Source: Phascolomyces articulosus (taxonomy: Eukaryota; Mucoromycota; Mucoromycetes; Mucorales; Lichtheimiaceae). Taken from it: DNA of 64,000 nucleotides. The stretch covers positions 620,001 through 684,000 of the forward strand of contig JAIXMP010000007.1 of NCBI GenBank assembly GCA_025677815.1. The letters run 5' to 3'. A program made the translations under genes and the position numbers. A model generated the notes under the pieces. It saw nothing but the letters and a program-made list of their open reading frames with translations, was not told the DNA's origin and ran no database searches. How positions within the stretch are numbered: the stretch's first letter is position 1; every line of letters begins with the position of its first letter. Shown in pieces: positions 1-12,724 of the stretch.

Positions 1-1210
1 TATATCAAAAAGGAACAGAAAGAATGTATGGCGACTGCTAAACTTACAAATGACAACCATAAGAAGATAATACACATGTTGGTATTGGCAATTAATAAAT
101 CAATAGCAAGCTTATTGGAATTAATGGTCATAGCTTCTGTTAAACCATCAGCACATAACAAGACAAGTGTGATACCATAGACCGTCAGGATGATAGTAAG
201 CATAACGTTCATGTCCCTGAAATAAGCTAACCGGGCCCCGATCTTATCTTTACACATTTTCAAGAGTCGTTTAAATCGAAAATGAGAACGAACACCGAGA
301 CATGCAGTAAGCAAGACTAAAACATACCATCATATTTAGTTTTTTTTTTAAAGTCATATAAATACTATATATTATGAACTTAAAAATCTTCAACACAAAA
401 TTCACCTTGTAAGCCATAGGCCAATTGAGGTACAATTTCACTCAGTAATTCATCATCACTATATCGCCATTGTAATACTGGGAACATGGCAGCACTTCCA
501 AGAGCCCTGTCATAAAAAAAATTGAATCATTGTAAATTGTAGAGCATGGATCGGGTGTATGCATACCAATCAATTTTTAGGTTACACACTAAATCCCATA
601 GTTTTTGTTATGGTAAAATAGATTGACATCATGCGCATACTTTACCATACGATATAAAATTTAAATTCCCAGGAACCCATAAAAGATCGCTTCGCAACAC
701 GATTGCATAAGTAATTCCAGAAGCATTGTAATAAGAAAAATACACCCGTTTGTAAGGAAAATGAGACACATTGAACGTAATCGATTGGCTAGATTATAAT
801 TATAATCCATAATTGTTTTAGCATGTGAAAAAACTAATTATGCTTATAATTAACTTATATAAATATTTATATAAATACCTGAACAAATGATTGGTGATAT
901 TCATCCCAATAAGCAAATGGTTTTTGAATGATTTGACCATTATCAGGTCGCATTATGAACCCTTCTTTATATTTGATCCATGTTGATATAATATCTAATA
1001 TATTATGATATTAAGTAACCATGGATATATTCTTGTTGAAATGAGATAAACATGGACACAACAAAAAGTTAATATTTTTTTACGTACCCCATGTTGTCTG
1101 CGTACACATCATTACAATCATTAGATATGTAATAATACTTTTCAGTGCCATCTTTGGGATTTGTGATGGTCGCAAACAGTTGAACTTTTCGTTGGTCCAT
1201 ATACGATGGA
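1..1210 (-). CDS. Multi-pass membrane protein, 3' part of a spliced gene (5' end unresolved)
   Basis: Five exons fit one continuous frame with consistent phases: 1088-1210, 879-994, 646-788, 406-506 and 316 down past base 1. All four introns are short GT-AG introns. The product is rich in hydrophobic segments separated by basic loops. A segment around FFLLQCFWNYL, then WALGSAAMFPVLQW, then VMLTIILTVYGITLVLL suggest at least five to seven membrane spans. The stop codon lies outside the window. The start is unresolved: an ATG at 1499-1501 with a small exon near 1270-1320 could supply it, but the splice sites there are weak. I recall similar seven-span proteins of unknown function in Mucoromycota but can name no family. 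Function unknown; a receptor- or sensor-like role would be speculation. Confidence 0.7.
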
Positions 1211-1590
1211 CTAAAAAGGCTGTAATATAAAATTCAAGACAGCATCGTTCTATTGAAAGAGTTTATAATATTTAAAATAGACAGTTATTAATAATGGCTT
1301 CGACGTTTAAGTTGATGCTGAAAATATGGCTGAATAAAGGTGACTCTTTATATATTATCTATACACCTACGTAAATATGAGAAATCACTATTTCATCATT
1401 TGGTTTTTAAAATATTGAATAAGTATAAATGTATATGAATAATTTAACGAGAAAGAAAAGCCACGATGGTAAATAAAGAAAAAGTACCTAAGATGTGTCA
1501 TTTTTGATGGTTTGTGAGAAAAAAAAGAAAAAGAAACAAAGGATTAGAACAGATTTCTCTCTGTGTCTGTCTAATACTATTAACCAATGT

Positions 1591-1621
<31 letters not shown>

Positions 1622-4600
1622 TCCGCGATATATTTTTTTAAAACCAAAAGAGCCAAGGGGGGGAAAGGTCTAAATAATTCGTTAATACATTTTCCGACGC
1701 AAAAGATTGCATTCGTTTATTATTATTATATGTATGACGGACGTATAGAATGGCATTTCCGAGAGGAAGGGAAAGAGAATGACCCTTCAGTAAGTGTAAA
1801 GTTGGGGGACAGAGTAAGAAAAAAAAGAAAGACATGAACACACAGATCAGGTCATTGTTCGCCATGTGTCACTTATTTATGTTTACTAGTAATTTACACG
1901 CGATAAGTTGCCAAAGCAAGCTTAAATCGAACAAAAAAGGGTTTTGTTGCGGGACTACCAAGCTCCAACATCCTTGTCCGGTCTCACGCCTGTCCCGACT
2001 CAACAACTCTCCGACATAAAAAAAAAAACATGGATTACCGCGCCTAATCGTAAAAAAATATATATATGCTTGATAATGCCAACGTCTCCTATGCTTCTAT
2101 TGGTACTAAAATACATCTTGATATTAAAAAGCTATATGTTTTGTAATTAGATGAAAAAACAAAATGAATTATTATTCAAGGTTTATCGTTATGTGAAATA
2201 GTTTATAGCTAGTCAACAAGAGAAAAAGCTGTGTTAAACGAGGCTCTATAACAAATGATTCACACACACCTACATACACAAGTCATTAGTAGTAATAATA
2301 AAATCTATTAATGATTTAATACGTAACACGTTACGACTATCACTATTAGTTTAATTATGAACTTTTATAATTAGTATCTTTTACTATCAGTAAAAAAACC
2401 ACTTTTAATACATATAAAACCTGAAATCTTTTAAAAACAAATGAATGCTTGTTCGTAAGTTATTTTTTATAGATGTTTATTTTTATCTCAAACAGGAAAG
2501 CTGCTTACAAAATATGTTTTTTTGCTATTCTTTATCATATCTGCATGCATACAAATGCTTCAGCCATCATTGCGGATATCCATTTTTATTGTACCACGAA
2601 CTCCAGGATAGGTGACACTACATAAAAAAATACAAGATCTCCGTCCTACCACAAACATTTATAACCACCTTTTTTTAAAAAAAAATCCAGACTTTTCTTC
2701 TTCAACCCTAAAAAGTTGCAATTTAACAATTATAGATTCATTTTTATATTCTTCGTGCAATTACAAAATAATACAGATGACGTTACAACCCATAGTGTAG
2801 CACATTGATAAATAATATATACATCTGAATCAAACTTTATATAGGTTATCATTTTTATAGATTCTTTATAGCTAATTCCATATTTATAATGATTCCTCGG
2901 TTCTCCTTTTTATATTATTTTATTGGATCTGTCGTCTATTATTTATTTGTCAGTACTGGGTATATTCACATGTCAATATATAATATTGTTGCCCATTAGT
3001 TCGGTTCAAATTTCTTATATTTCCCCGCATTACCTTGTGCAGACAAACCAAATATGCACAATTCATAGGCTTCACTAATGAATGACTGGCGCATCTTTCT
3101 TTTCGATTTAAAAAGTTTCACTAATTTAGCGCTTGATGAAAAAAAAAAAAAAAAAGAATGGCCGACAACCCTGTTTTTCTTTTTTAGCGCGCTTTTTCAT
3201 ATACATATATATACTAACCAAGATAGCTATCCATTTGAGCATATTGCATGAATTACAACGCTTCAACATCAACCCAAAACTCCAGTTTAATAAATGTATT
3301 CTTTTTTGATATTTTTAATTCTTTATTTTATATACCGGTGTTGATGATATGGTATTAATAATATATGATTCTATTATCACGTACACTTATCGTTCATTTG
3401 TGTCGATGAATGATATTATGAAATAATAAAGTATGATATCTTGATATTTAAAATGTAGATAGCGTAGGATATAAAATACCTAATTTTTGGTAAATCTCTT
3501 TTTTTTTCATGTATACTTATCAACCAGTTTATATTGATCAACGACTGCGTATATAGGATTGATTGGATGAAGTTATTAAGGGAAATTCTAGCTGTGTGTC
3601 TGGTCTTTTTGAGATATGGATAATCCATTTTATTTTCCTTCTTGTTGTGAACATTAATTTGATGCATTTGTATTCATTTGATGTTCTATTGAAATAATAT
3701 TAAGGTGTTTTATTTGCTCAACTATAATATTATCTGTGTTAAATTGTTGGGTTTATTCTTATTCTAACCATTCAACAATGATATGATGAATTTGCTTTTT
3801 TATAATAGTCTTGCTTGATCATTAGGTCAGTATCATAACTTATTGGTAAAATTGGAAGGTTGGCGGTTGAAGAAATTCAAACATTTCTAAATTTGGAAGG
3901 CAGCGAGTTAAAAAAAATTGACACAGATTTTTTTTTTTTTTTGAGTTATGAATACTGATTAGGAGCACATGAAATGGTAAAGGAGCCGCTTTTCTCCAAT
4001 AGCTAAATATAATCAAGCAAGTGATGACCGATATTTTCATTGTTGATAATGCAGACACACCCTATGCTATTGTTCTGTTAAAAAAAACTTGCTTTCTCAG
4101 ATTTGCAAGCTATGCATAGCTATTTTCATCAGCTTCCTTCTCTTCCCCTCGATATTTATAATAAATATCTATTATGATAAAGATATTCATCATCTGCTGT
4201 CGTATATGAACATTATTAAAAGAACTTAAAATTTGTGGTTATTACTATTTATGGTATCAAAGTTCATCGTATAAGACCTTGGTACAATGTTAAAAGTTTT
4301 GGAAAGTGAAAGAAAACTTCAGTGATACATTTCTATGATAAAAAGACACTTACAAAATCCTATTTAATTCATCTATGAATAAGGAAGGACTTCAATATGT
4401 TATCAAAATGATAAAAAAAAAAGGTAATAATCGCTATTGAAATGAAATGGTAATAAAATCGAATATAATAGAAAATGTGACAAATAAGAGTATAGTTGAT
4501 AATCTTTTCATTGTTCAAAACTGCTAATGTGAAAATGCTATTCACTCGAACATTCTAGTATTAAGTTTTACTGATGAAATGAATTTTCAAGTATTTATGT

Positions 4601-4886
4601 TCTGTGTTTTTTTTGGCAACACAATATGCTATGCTAATTTTCATTATATTGAAAATCTCTATTTTAACTTGGGTACTACTAGTTGATTAAAGTTTATTAA
4701 GAGAATAAAATGCCCAAATGAACGCTCTAAATAGAACATATCCGCTCTAGTCCAATCCTGTAGGCAAAGTGATATGGAAACCCTTTGGGGGAAAAGGAAA
4801 AGGATCAAAAATGAGAATGTGCTTTGATAATTGAAGCGGTATTGTAAAATTAAAATATAGGAGAAAGTGATACCTTTTTTTTTACT
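1211..4886. other. AT-rich intergenic DNA
   Basis: No credible gene is seen. It contains a 27-base poly-A run (1591-1617), a shorter A run near 3139-3155 and scattered AT-rich low-complexity sequence. The small ORFs here (107 residues or fewer) are low-complexity readings without splice or domain support. The stretch 4441-4600 is a dispersed repeat listed separately. Confidence 0.6.
4441..4600 (+). repeat. Dispersed repeat, also found near 49.1 kb
   Basis: This stretch shares an ordered series of near-identical blocks with 49087-49245, including TGAAATGGTAAT, TATAGTTGA, TTGTTCAAA, GCTATTCACT and CATTCTAGTA. The order and spacing are kept, so it is a diverged copy rather than chance AT similarity. 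At 49.1 kb the copy interrupts a decaying gene, which suggests a mobile non-coding element. The termini were not resolved. Confidence 0.5.
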
Positions 4887-6110
4887 TCATGAAATGGCTG
4901 TGATGCCACTATTGCTGTCGTTGTTAGTGAGGTTATGGTGACATTGGAAGGCACGTTGAAAAGGGGCCTCGATAACTGATTGGATCCGTTTGAGAAATCG
5001 GCTTCCTGCATCAGGGTCTTCAATAAGTGAAAAGTCTTTATCCGTGTAGCAACAGAATGTGCTACCAGCAGAATCCAATTCTTACTTATTACATATGCCG
5101 TATTTAGAATTTTGTAAAGAAATAATAGCATGATTGGCTACTAACTCCATTGTTTAAAATCATCAAGACGTCTTCAATCATAAGCATATGTAAGCACAAG
5201 CAAAAGCAACAATACACTTGTTTTTCGCCTCTGTAAAATGTTCAATATTATCCACTAAATAAGGAACCAAGAGAGATTAAAATCGTCATGAGGAATTGAT
5301 TAATATTAAAAACATGCTCTATCAATATTAATCGTAAACCTGCCGTTATGGTTACCCGACGTTTACTGATGTGTTGGCTTTCGTTAATACAACCTGCAAA
5401 CGCTTCACTGCAAATAATAACAAATAATTTTACTATTACAATATGATAATAGTGAGGGGATAGTAAATAATAATAATAAACATGAAATAACGAAGTATCG
5501 TCTGTTCATATTTAGAACAATAATCTTCAGGTGCAATCAACACAAGGGTTATTAAGTAAGAAATTACAGCTGCGTTTATATATTATTATATGATCAGATA
5601 CAATGATCTTTACTCTACAAAATAATCCTTTTAACAAAAAATTTATAGTACAATCATTTTTATTATAGTTCTATATTTCAACTATTACCTTGGAGAGAAA
5701 ACTTTTCTGTATAATAACGCGAAACCCATTTTTATTTTTGGGGTATATTAGGCTATATATGTATTACATTAACTGGACTGGATATTAGTGTAGCCCCTTC
5801 AAATTATTTGAGTAAAAGTACTAGATCCAAGAAGAGTGCATAAAAAAATTGTTTGATAAGTACATCATGACCCTTGATTAGCCACCAGAATAGAATCAAT
5901 CAATATTATCGTACGTCAAATCTTGGTTTCTATAAGGTAATAGATTAGTGAATAATTTAAAGCTATGAATAATATGAGCTTATTATACTTACTGATTTGT
6001 AACAGATCTATGGTTGAAAATATTCATTAACGGTTTCTAAAACCATATCAAAAACCTGTAATCTCGTCGCCCAAGGTAAATGAATTTTTATCTTGCCATG
6101 GTAATTGAAA
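4887..6110 (-). pseudogene. Exon-like relics of an unidentified minus-strand gene
   Basis: Several stretches read like protein on the minus strand and are edged by splice-like sites. Near 6015-6085 a frame reads TRLQVFDMVLETVNEYFQP before a stop. Near 5355-5405 a frame contains KRLQVVLTKANTSVNV before GTAACC. Near 4887-5085 two frames are open, one ending in a stop at 4887. The helical, HEAT-repeat-like flavour is suggestive only. I could not join the parts into one frame, so this may be a decayed gene or a gene with exons I missed. Confidence 0.25.
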
Positions 6111-6159
6111 AAAACTTCAGCTATTTCATTTATTATGCAAATCTCAACTATTCATTTTT

Positions 6160-8160
6160 TTGAAAAAATTGAATTTTCCGGCTGCTGAAAAAAAAATATG
6201 TACCTATTTCTATTATCATATTATAATGTCTTCATTTATAGGCAACACCATCCGATTTCTTCAGGAACATACTACTACTCAGCAGACGCCACCCTATGCA
6301 GATGAATGCCCTTATAAGTTTGAAATGTCACGTACCCATTTCGAAAAATGGATTGAAGAACAAGAAAAACAATACCCTTGTAAATTCATTAGCAAGACCA
6401 GTGGCACCTACTATGATTCTCAAAATGGTCGTAATGAAGAGTTCCTCAGGACATTTGGTCCTCATAGTGCCCATTGTCGACCTGAGACACCTGTGGAATA
6501 ACCTAGAGCAATAAAAAGGGGTCGTCCAAAGACCATTTCATTTGTTCACGTAGGGTATATAGTTACTATGATACAATTTTATTGTATGGTTATATATTCA
6601 AACTAATTTGCTACAATAATAAATTAAAAAACTATATAGCATCTTTTTTGCCATTGTTGGGGTGCACCTTCTGCTACACCACCAAGAAACAGAAATGGTC
6701 GTCTTCCTTGTGAGTATCAGTCAAACGTTAAGTTTCGTTCTGATAACAAAGCTCCTGATGTTGTCACGACTGAGTAACATTGGGAGCACCAAGGATACCA
6801 ACCAAACAGTATTGAAGACCTACGTCCTGCCCCTGTTTCAAGAGAAACAAGAGCAATGATTGAACAGTGAGTAGAGAAGGATTTGACGTGGACTAACATT
6901 AAGAGTATGATTCGTCTTGATAAAACACGTCTAGGTCAAATTCTCTCTGGGGATTTTAATAATATCCCTCATTCATTGCGTGTTTCTTATCAAGAGGTGT
7001 ATTATGCAATGACCAAAGTCCTCAAGAAACGCTCCCCTGTATTTGACACAAGTCTTTCCCGCTGGGGTGCCAAGATCGAACAAGAAAATGGCTATTGGAC
7101 GTCTGAAAACTTGTCAACTTACCAGAAGGCATGTTTTTCTTTGCATTCAAGTCTGATTGGCAATTGGCGGCAAGGTTAAATGATATTTTAAATGAACTAA
7201 TATAGATGCAAATGTAATTGTGATTTCGATTTGATTTTTTTGGTAAATAGGAATTGAACATCAATGGTAGTACTGTATGTCTTGATTCAACTCATGGATG
7301 GTGTACAGTCGCGTTGTTATTTGTATACTCTTGTTGTTCGTTGCAAGCAACATGTAAGGGAGCGTCACTTTGCTGGATGTTGACGAATTCTGATTCACAA
7401 TATCCGGTTTAGTTTTGGCTTAAATGGCTCAAGGAAAAGATTCATTTCCAACCACGTTGTATTATGATTGATAATTCTGATACGGAAATGACTGGTATTC
7501 GAGCAGCATACGGTATTGACATTCAGGTACTGATTTGCCATTGGCATATTAAACGTGTCTGGCATAAAAACGTGGCTAAAAAAGTGTATGCTCACCCAGA
7601 TGTCTCAGTACAACCAAAGCAAGTGAAGGAGTTACGGGATGAAGCCTTCAACAGGTTAGAGACATGCTGCGAGCATCGACACATGAGGATTTTGATTTGT
7701 TGTATGATGAATTGCAATTGTTTTGTATGGAAAATGAAGGAACGTGGAGTATAAGTGATATACAGTCATACTTCGATCAAGAATACTTGCCAAAGGAAGA
7801 AAAATGGAGTAATACTTGGCGCCAAGTAAGTGATATATATATATTTTTTTTTTCATAAATAATGTTTGTAAATTTATGCTTTCCTTTCTTCCTCTTCCTG
7901 TTAGTTCCACGGTCATATGAATACGAATAACTACGTCGAATCATGACATCGCACATTGAAGGAAGCGTACCTTGGAAAGTTGAAGCGGCAAAGAGCTGAT
8001 GTTTTAGTACACATCCTCTAAGATAATGTGTTGCCTGGTTTTATAGCAACTCATGTATAAGCAAAGCTTCAGTTCCGAGCTGTTGTCAATAATCAAGGAG
8101 AATTGTCCCGTCGTGATGCTGCCGATCGAATCCCAGGTATGTTTTACTATAGTGAATAGA
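6160..8160 (+). pseudogene. Decayed Mutator-like (MULE) transposase
   Basis: The pieces follow the MULE transposase order. An N-terminal zinc-finger-like segment lies at about 6220-6500 (ADECPYKF to HSAHCRPE). A helical DNA-binding part follows at 6640-7180. The first catalytic Asp is in CLDSTHGW at about 7275-7305. The second is in MIDNSDTEMTGIRAAYGI near 7464, followed by the diagnostic CHWHIKRVWHK. A downstream part around 7905-8050 reads MNTNNYVES, a stop, then HRTLKEAYLG; the stop sits where MULE proteins usually have Trp, consistent with TGG to TGA. Several stops and frame changes break the reading frame, so it is inactive. I did not find the terminal inverted repeats. Confidence 0.75.
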
Positions 8161-8981
8161 CTATATAGAATTCAAGATATATAAAACAATTTTAATAAAG
8201 AAATTTTGTTTCCCAAATTATTTGCTTAATATTTTGAAAATCACATGAATTCCGAAGATGCATCAACGGGAAGACGCTATTTTTTAAGGGAGCCAATTAA
8301 GTCGTGGGATCTTAAGAAAGCACTTATTGAATATGGAGTGGACTATACGGATGCATCTATACCTGCATTATATGATACTATGATTACAGATTTACAATCT
8401 ACTGAAAAAAACGAATCTTAACAAAGGCGGTACAACCAACCATTAATGATTTAAAGGTATACCAATATGGAGTTTTGATATAGATAATACTCAAATACTA
8501 GTTTCATATATCTATCCGCATTATATTTATTTTACTGTTATATTCATTATTTAGAGAAGAACATGAAGATCACACCTTGGAGGACACTGTGAAGATAATT
8601 GAATGCTCTATCCAATGTATCAAAATGGACATGGCCAACCATAAACAAGCTTCATTAGAAACGTTTAAAAAAAAGAAGGGTTTTGGAACTCCAATATGTC
8701 GGGAACAAGCTGTCACTATTGTCGGTTGGTATTTTAAATGAAAAAAAATTGGTGCTGCGTATTGGAACGACCCATTGTTATACCTAGAACCTGGAGAGAG
8801 AGTATTGGATAAAAGTATTTGAACTATTACTTCGAATGAATGTAAGTACAATAGAGCGGGGCTAGGTATGGGATAATAGCAAGTAGGGTAATGGCTCACA
8901 AATTACCCACGTACACTGTATAGACTATTCTTCAAGATCAAATCAATCTTTCTGACGTTATTATCGATGAGGAAACCTCAG
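8161..8981 (+). pseudogene. Unassigned coding relic between the MULE and the solo LTR
   Basis: Two protein-like stretches survive. At about 8258-8420 a frame reads TGRRYFLREPIKSWDLKKAL and runs to a stop after STEKNES. At about 8556-8725 a frame contains EDHTLEDTVKIIECSIQCIK. They could be the tail of the MULE cargo or a separate gene remnant. No domain is recognised. The solo LTR has inserted at the right edge. Confidence 0.35.
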
Positions 8982-9432
8982 TGTTGTATCAATAAATATC
9001 AAATAATAAAGAAATAAGCAGGAGACGAGATAATTCAACGAGACCCGCAATAATTCAGTGAAGTTTATTACGATTCAAAAATAATCTCTCTATTTATACT
9101 AAATTGCTCATCATGGATGGACTGCCACTACGTATGTATTACGGTATCATATTTCTTATGGACCACATCATTTAGATTGCGTATGCTATAAAACTGTGTG
9201 AATAACGAAAGTTATAGAACGTGTGAACGATAAGGGCGAGAATCAGGCAGGGAAGTACGCGTTTGCATAATGGACAATATGCATGGGAGAAAAGCATAAT
9301 CCGTGTCACAGTAGCTGTGCTTCAAATATAAGTTACCACACAAGTGAGGCAAAGGATGAATAGCGTTTTCTATTATTAATTAATTAATTAATTAATTAAT
9401 AATTAAGAAGTCATTGTATGTTGGATACAACA
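8982..9432 (-). mobile_element. Solo LTR of the Ty3/gypsy family present at 61 kb
   Basis: This 451-bp unit begins TGTTGTATC and ends GATACAACA, a 9-bp perfect terminal inverted repeat. It is bounded by the 5-bp direct repeat CTCAG (8977-8981 and 9433-9437), the expected TSD. It aligns along its length with the LTR at 60994-61428 in the same orientation, sharing GGAGACGAGATAA, AATAATCTCTCTATTTATA and a closing TTGGATACAACA. No internal sequence remains, so it is a solo LTR left by LTR-LTR recombination. A tract of tandem AATT units lies at about 9375-9405. Confidence 0.92.
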
Positions 9433-10589
9433 CTCAGGACTAATCGGTAAAGAAAAAGCGGTCAAATATTTTTTTGATAAAGATCTTTAGGATTCAAAAG
9501 ATATCAAGCCCAAGAACTTGAGACGAAAGTAAGAGAGACACGGTTTTTTTTTATTATACTTTGAATTTTTTTAAAGCATCTACGAATTTTATTAAACATT
9601 TGTATATTTGTTACTTTCTGATAGCACCATTAATTTTATTGCACTTCAACACCAACTCATTGATAAGATGTTTGTCTTATTATAACTTCTATAATGATAA
9701 TATGTATGTTTTAAAAGCATTGTATTCCACATGAATTCCCAAAATTCTCATATCGAAAATAAAGAATGTATAAATAGTGATAAATAACAAATAAAATATT
9801 TATGAGCTTTATAGTAAATATTTACTATCATAATTATATCATGGCACCGTATAATCCACATCTAAATCGAATAGTGATACTAAATAACTAGTATATTTGT
9901 TTCCACACACTCATTTTTTTTGTAATAACTACTAATACTTGGATTTTAGTGAAATATGTTTAAAGAATATAATAGGGCCCCAATCAATAAGATATTCTAA
10001 AAAATAACTATCAACTGCTATGGTAATGACGAACCATAAAGTGACCGAAATCCATACTGGTATATCGATATTTAGTGATTTATTGTGGGGGTAATATGGC
10101 ATTATTTTTACTATCAAAATGTTAAACTCGAAGCTCATTGCAAGAACTATGTAGAAAAGTTCTCTTGATAAGAGATATACTTTAGGTAAATAATACACAC
10201 GCCAAACTTTTTAAATTATGAGCTATATCAGTAGCTTTTATTATGTTCAAATTAAAGCCTGTTCTTCCAATATTTGTACAAGAAAATATCATCCGTAAAA
10301 CACATTATCACAATCCCACACATATCATGATCATACATTCAATAATAAATACATTTAAACAGACACACATAATGTACTAGAAACTAGAAACCACAATGGA
10401 AATGTATAGATTATAATTATAATAAAAAGTAAAATGAAAATATTTTATTATATTGGATTATATTCTAATAAAAGAAAAAAATCCATATTTCAATAATCTA
10501 ATATATATTATGAACTCACCGTTTTCTGCATTAAGCTTTCTTGTAAGGCGGCATGGTCGTGTAAATAGTAAGGGTATATAGTTTATTAA
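9433..10589. other. AT-rich intergenic DNA
   Basis: I see no supported gene. The 88-residue minus ORF at 9932-10198 has hydrophobic content but no splice context or recognisable domain. The right end is the 3' flank of the MFS gene. Confidence 0.55.
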
Positions 10590-12554
10590 TTAATAGCCCG
10601 AGAATTTGCGAATTCCAGGTTTAAGTCTCAATAAGAGGACCAAGAATGCCCAAACCAAGTTCAACATGCCAAAGAAGAACGTAACCCAGCCAGCACCAAC
10701 AGCTTTTGTCATAGGATTAGCTACAAACAAGAACATTAAAAGAATACGTATATTAGTTCTGCAACACTATTTTGCCATCCTCTCTTCGTTTCTCCTCCTT
10801 TTCCTTTTTCTTCTCTTCATCTGTAATGCTATTTCAATGTACACAGAAAAATATATTGACAAAAAAAAAGAGAGAAAAGTTTCATTTTTTTTCTTTATCA
10901 AAAGGCTCGTTTTTCGTTTCCAATTCTCAAGAGGTTTACCAATCAAACTAAGCGCAAACGTCCATATCATGCGCACCAAATTAGCTGCAGCAGTAACACT
11001 GGCACCACGACCACTGACAGAATCCACCAAATAAGACATGACAGGGTTAAATATGTTCACCATTGCAAAACATTGTACACCAAACATAATAATGGATACC
11101 CAAACATTCCAGCCAAATTGAACGGGCCAACCCCAAAGGAAAAATGATAACGGGTTCAAAAGGAATGCACATGGCCTGTATATATTAATAAAAAAAGAAG
11201 AAACGAATGAGAAACAAAATATTTTTGAATTTTGTAAATAGAATAACAACATACCAAACATTGGGTGCTAATCGATCTTCAGGTAAGGCAATGCCACCAC
11301 GTTTATCCATTGCACGTCGAAGGAACATATCCGAAAGTTTTCCCGAAATCAAAGAGCCAATCACTTCACCAAGGCCGGGTGAAATGAAAGATAGACCAAT
11401 TAAACTGGATGAAAAGCCATATTGATTGGTATAAAGTTCTGGGAGCATGTTTTCGATTGCAAACTATAAAAACATAAAAGACTTAGTAAACAAAGTAAAT
11501 TTTGTAACGATGAAAGAAATAAATATTTACCATTCCACCAAAAGCAAAACCAGTGGATGTGGCACAAATAAATACAAAAGGATGGCGCAACAAAGCCAAC
11601 GATGCAAATGGATTGACCATTTTGGACTCAACAACGGTATCTTCGGATTTTTGATCTGGTTCAATTTCCACCATAGCGCTTTTACCCCAGATTTTTTCAT
11701 CGCGATAAGTTTCTTCCATGGCAAAAAGAACCAAAAGTAAAAGTAGACATCCAATGACAAAAAGTAGCCAAAATACAGATTGCCATCCCCATCGTTCAAC
11801 AAGAAAACCACCAAATATAGGTCCAAACAAGGGACCTGCAAATTGACCAGTGAAATAAATACCCAAAGCATTACCACGTTCATCCACGTCATAAACATCA
11901 GCTACTGATCTAATAAGATAAGAGAGAAAGGAAAAAAAGGTTGGTCACATTGTTATACAGATATGAAAATCAAAATTTAATCCCTTACCCAGCACCAATA
12001 GCCCAAGCGGATGAAATGCCAACTGCTTGAAGAATACGCATACCAAGCAATACATAAATATCATAGGCAAAACAACCTCCGAGTGATCCACCAGTATAAA
12101 TAACAATACTAAAGAAATAGACTGAACGACGAATATGCCAATGATCACTGATGCTACTATAAAAGATTGGCTAAGGTATTTTTTTTTAGTTTCAAGTAAA
12201 AGTTTTAGAGATAAGCTCCGAAAGATCAAATAAACAACTTACAGCGATACCCATGAATAACATATAAAGTGAATTACTAAGAGTCACCATAATCGTTGGA
12301 CTATTCAATTCTGCTGTCACTTCTTCCAAGGCTGGAAGCTAAAATGATGGATCAATCAAAAAAAGTGTCACGTGGATTTTTGAGCTGTTCATATTTCAAA
12401 AACTTACATAAATTGTAGAACAGAATCCTGGAATAATGGCAATGAAGCAAACAAGACCAAGAAGAAGTCTCTTACGCCATAAAGGAATAGTACGAGGGTC
12501 CTTTTTTACCTTTGGACTTAATTGCAGCAATGACTTAATGTAGTCTGATGACAT
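10590..12554 (-). CDS. Major facilitator superfamily transporter, DHA1-like
   Basis: Seven exons join in frame to 459 residues: 12408-12554, 12243-12338, 11989-12170, 11531-11909, 11255-11463, 10940-11175 and 10590-10720. All six introns are GT-AG. The start is MSSDYIKSLLQ, followed by a cytosolic basic stretch and the first span (LLLGLVCFIAIIPGF). The loop SDHWHIRRSVYF corresponds to MFS motif A between spans 2 and 3. GPLFGPIFGGFLVERWGW matches the motif C region of DHA1 drug/proton antiporters (span 5), and SGKLSDMFLRRAMDKRGG is the second-half motif A repeat. It should act as a proton-coupled exporter in the plasma or vacuolar membrane; the substrate cannot be told. It is complete, with no lesion seen, and divergent from RPL15. 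A palindromic element lies just upstream. Confidence 0.93.
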
Positions 12555-12647
12555 TGCAAAAGTTTTTGATCAACAAAAATAAAGAAAGAGAAAAAAGGAA
12601 AATACTCCAGTTCCTGAAAAAAATATACTCTTAAAAAAAATGTACAT

Positions 12648-12724
12648 CCGGGGCACACACCAGGATCTCCGCAATAAAAAGATACTTTATCTCGATACCT
12701 GGTGCATATTTAATTTTTACCCGG
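12648..12724. promoter_or_regulatory. Nested inverted repeat upstream of the MFS gene
   Basis: CCGGG (12648-12652) and CCCGG (12720-12724) flank CACCAGG-ATC (12658-12667) and GAT-A-CCTGGTG (12694-12704). The arms are nested and nearly symmetrical, 95-170 bp upstream of the MFS start on its coding strand. This resembles a site for dimeric fungal regulators (Zn2Cys6 type) or a stem-loop in the 5' leader. The role is inference from position and symmetry. Confidence 0.35.

Noticed and set aside
1514..2150. Small Lys-rich and mixed ORFs around the poly-A run
   Set aside because: Low-complexity readings of A-rich DNA without start context or domains.
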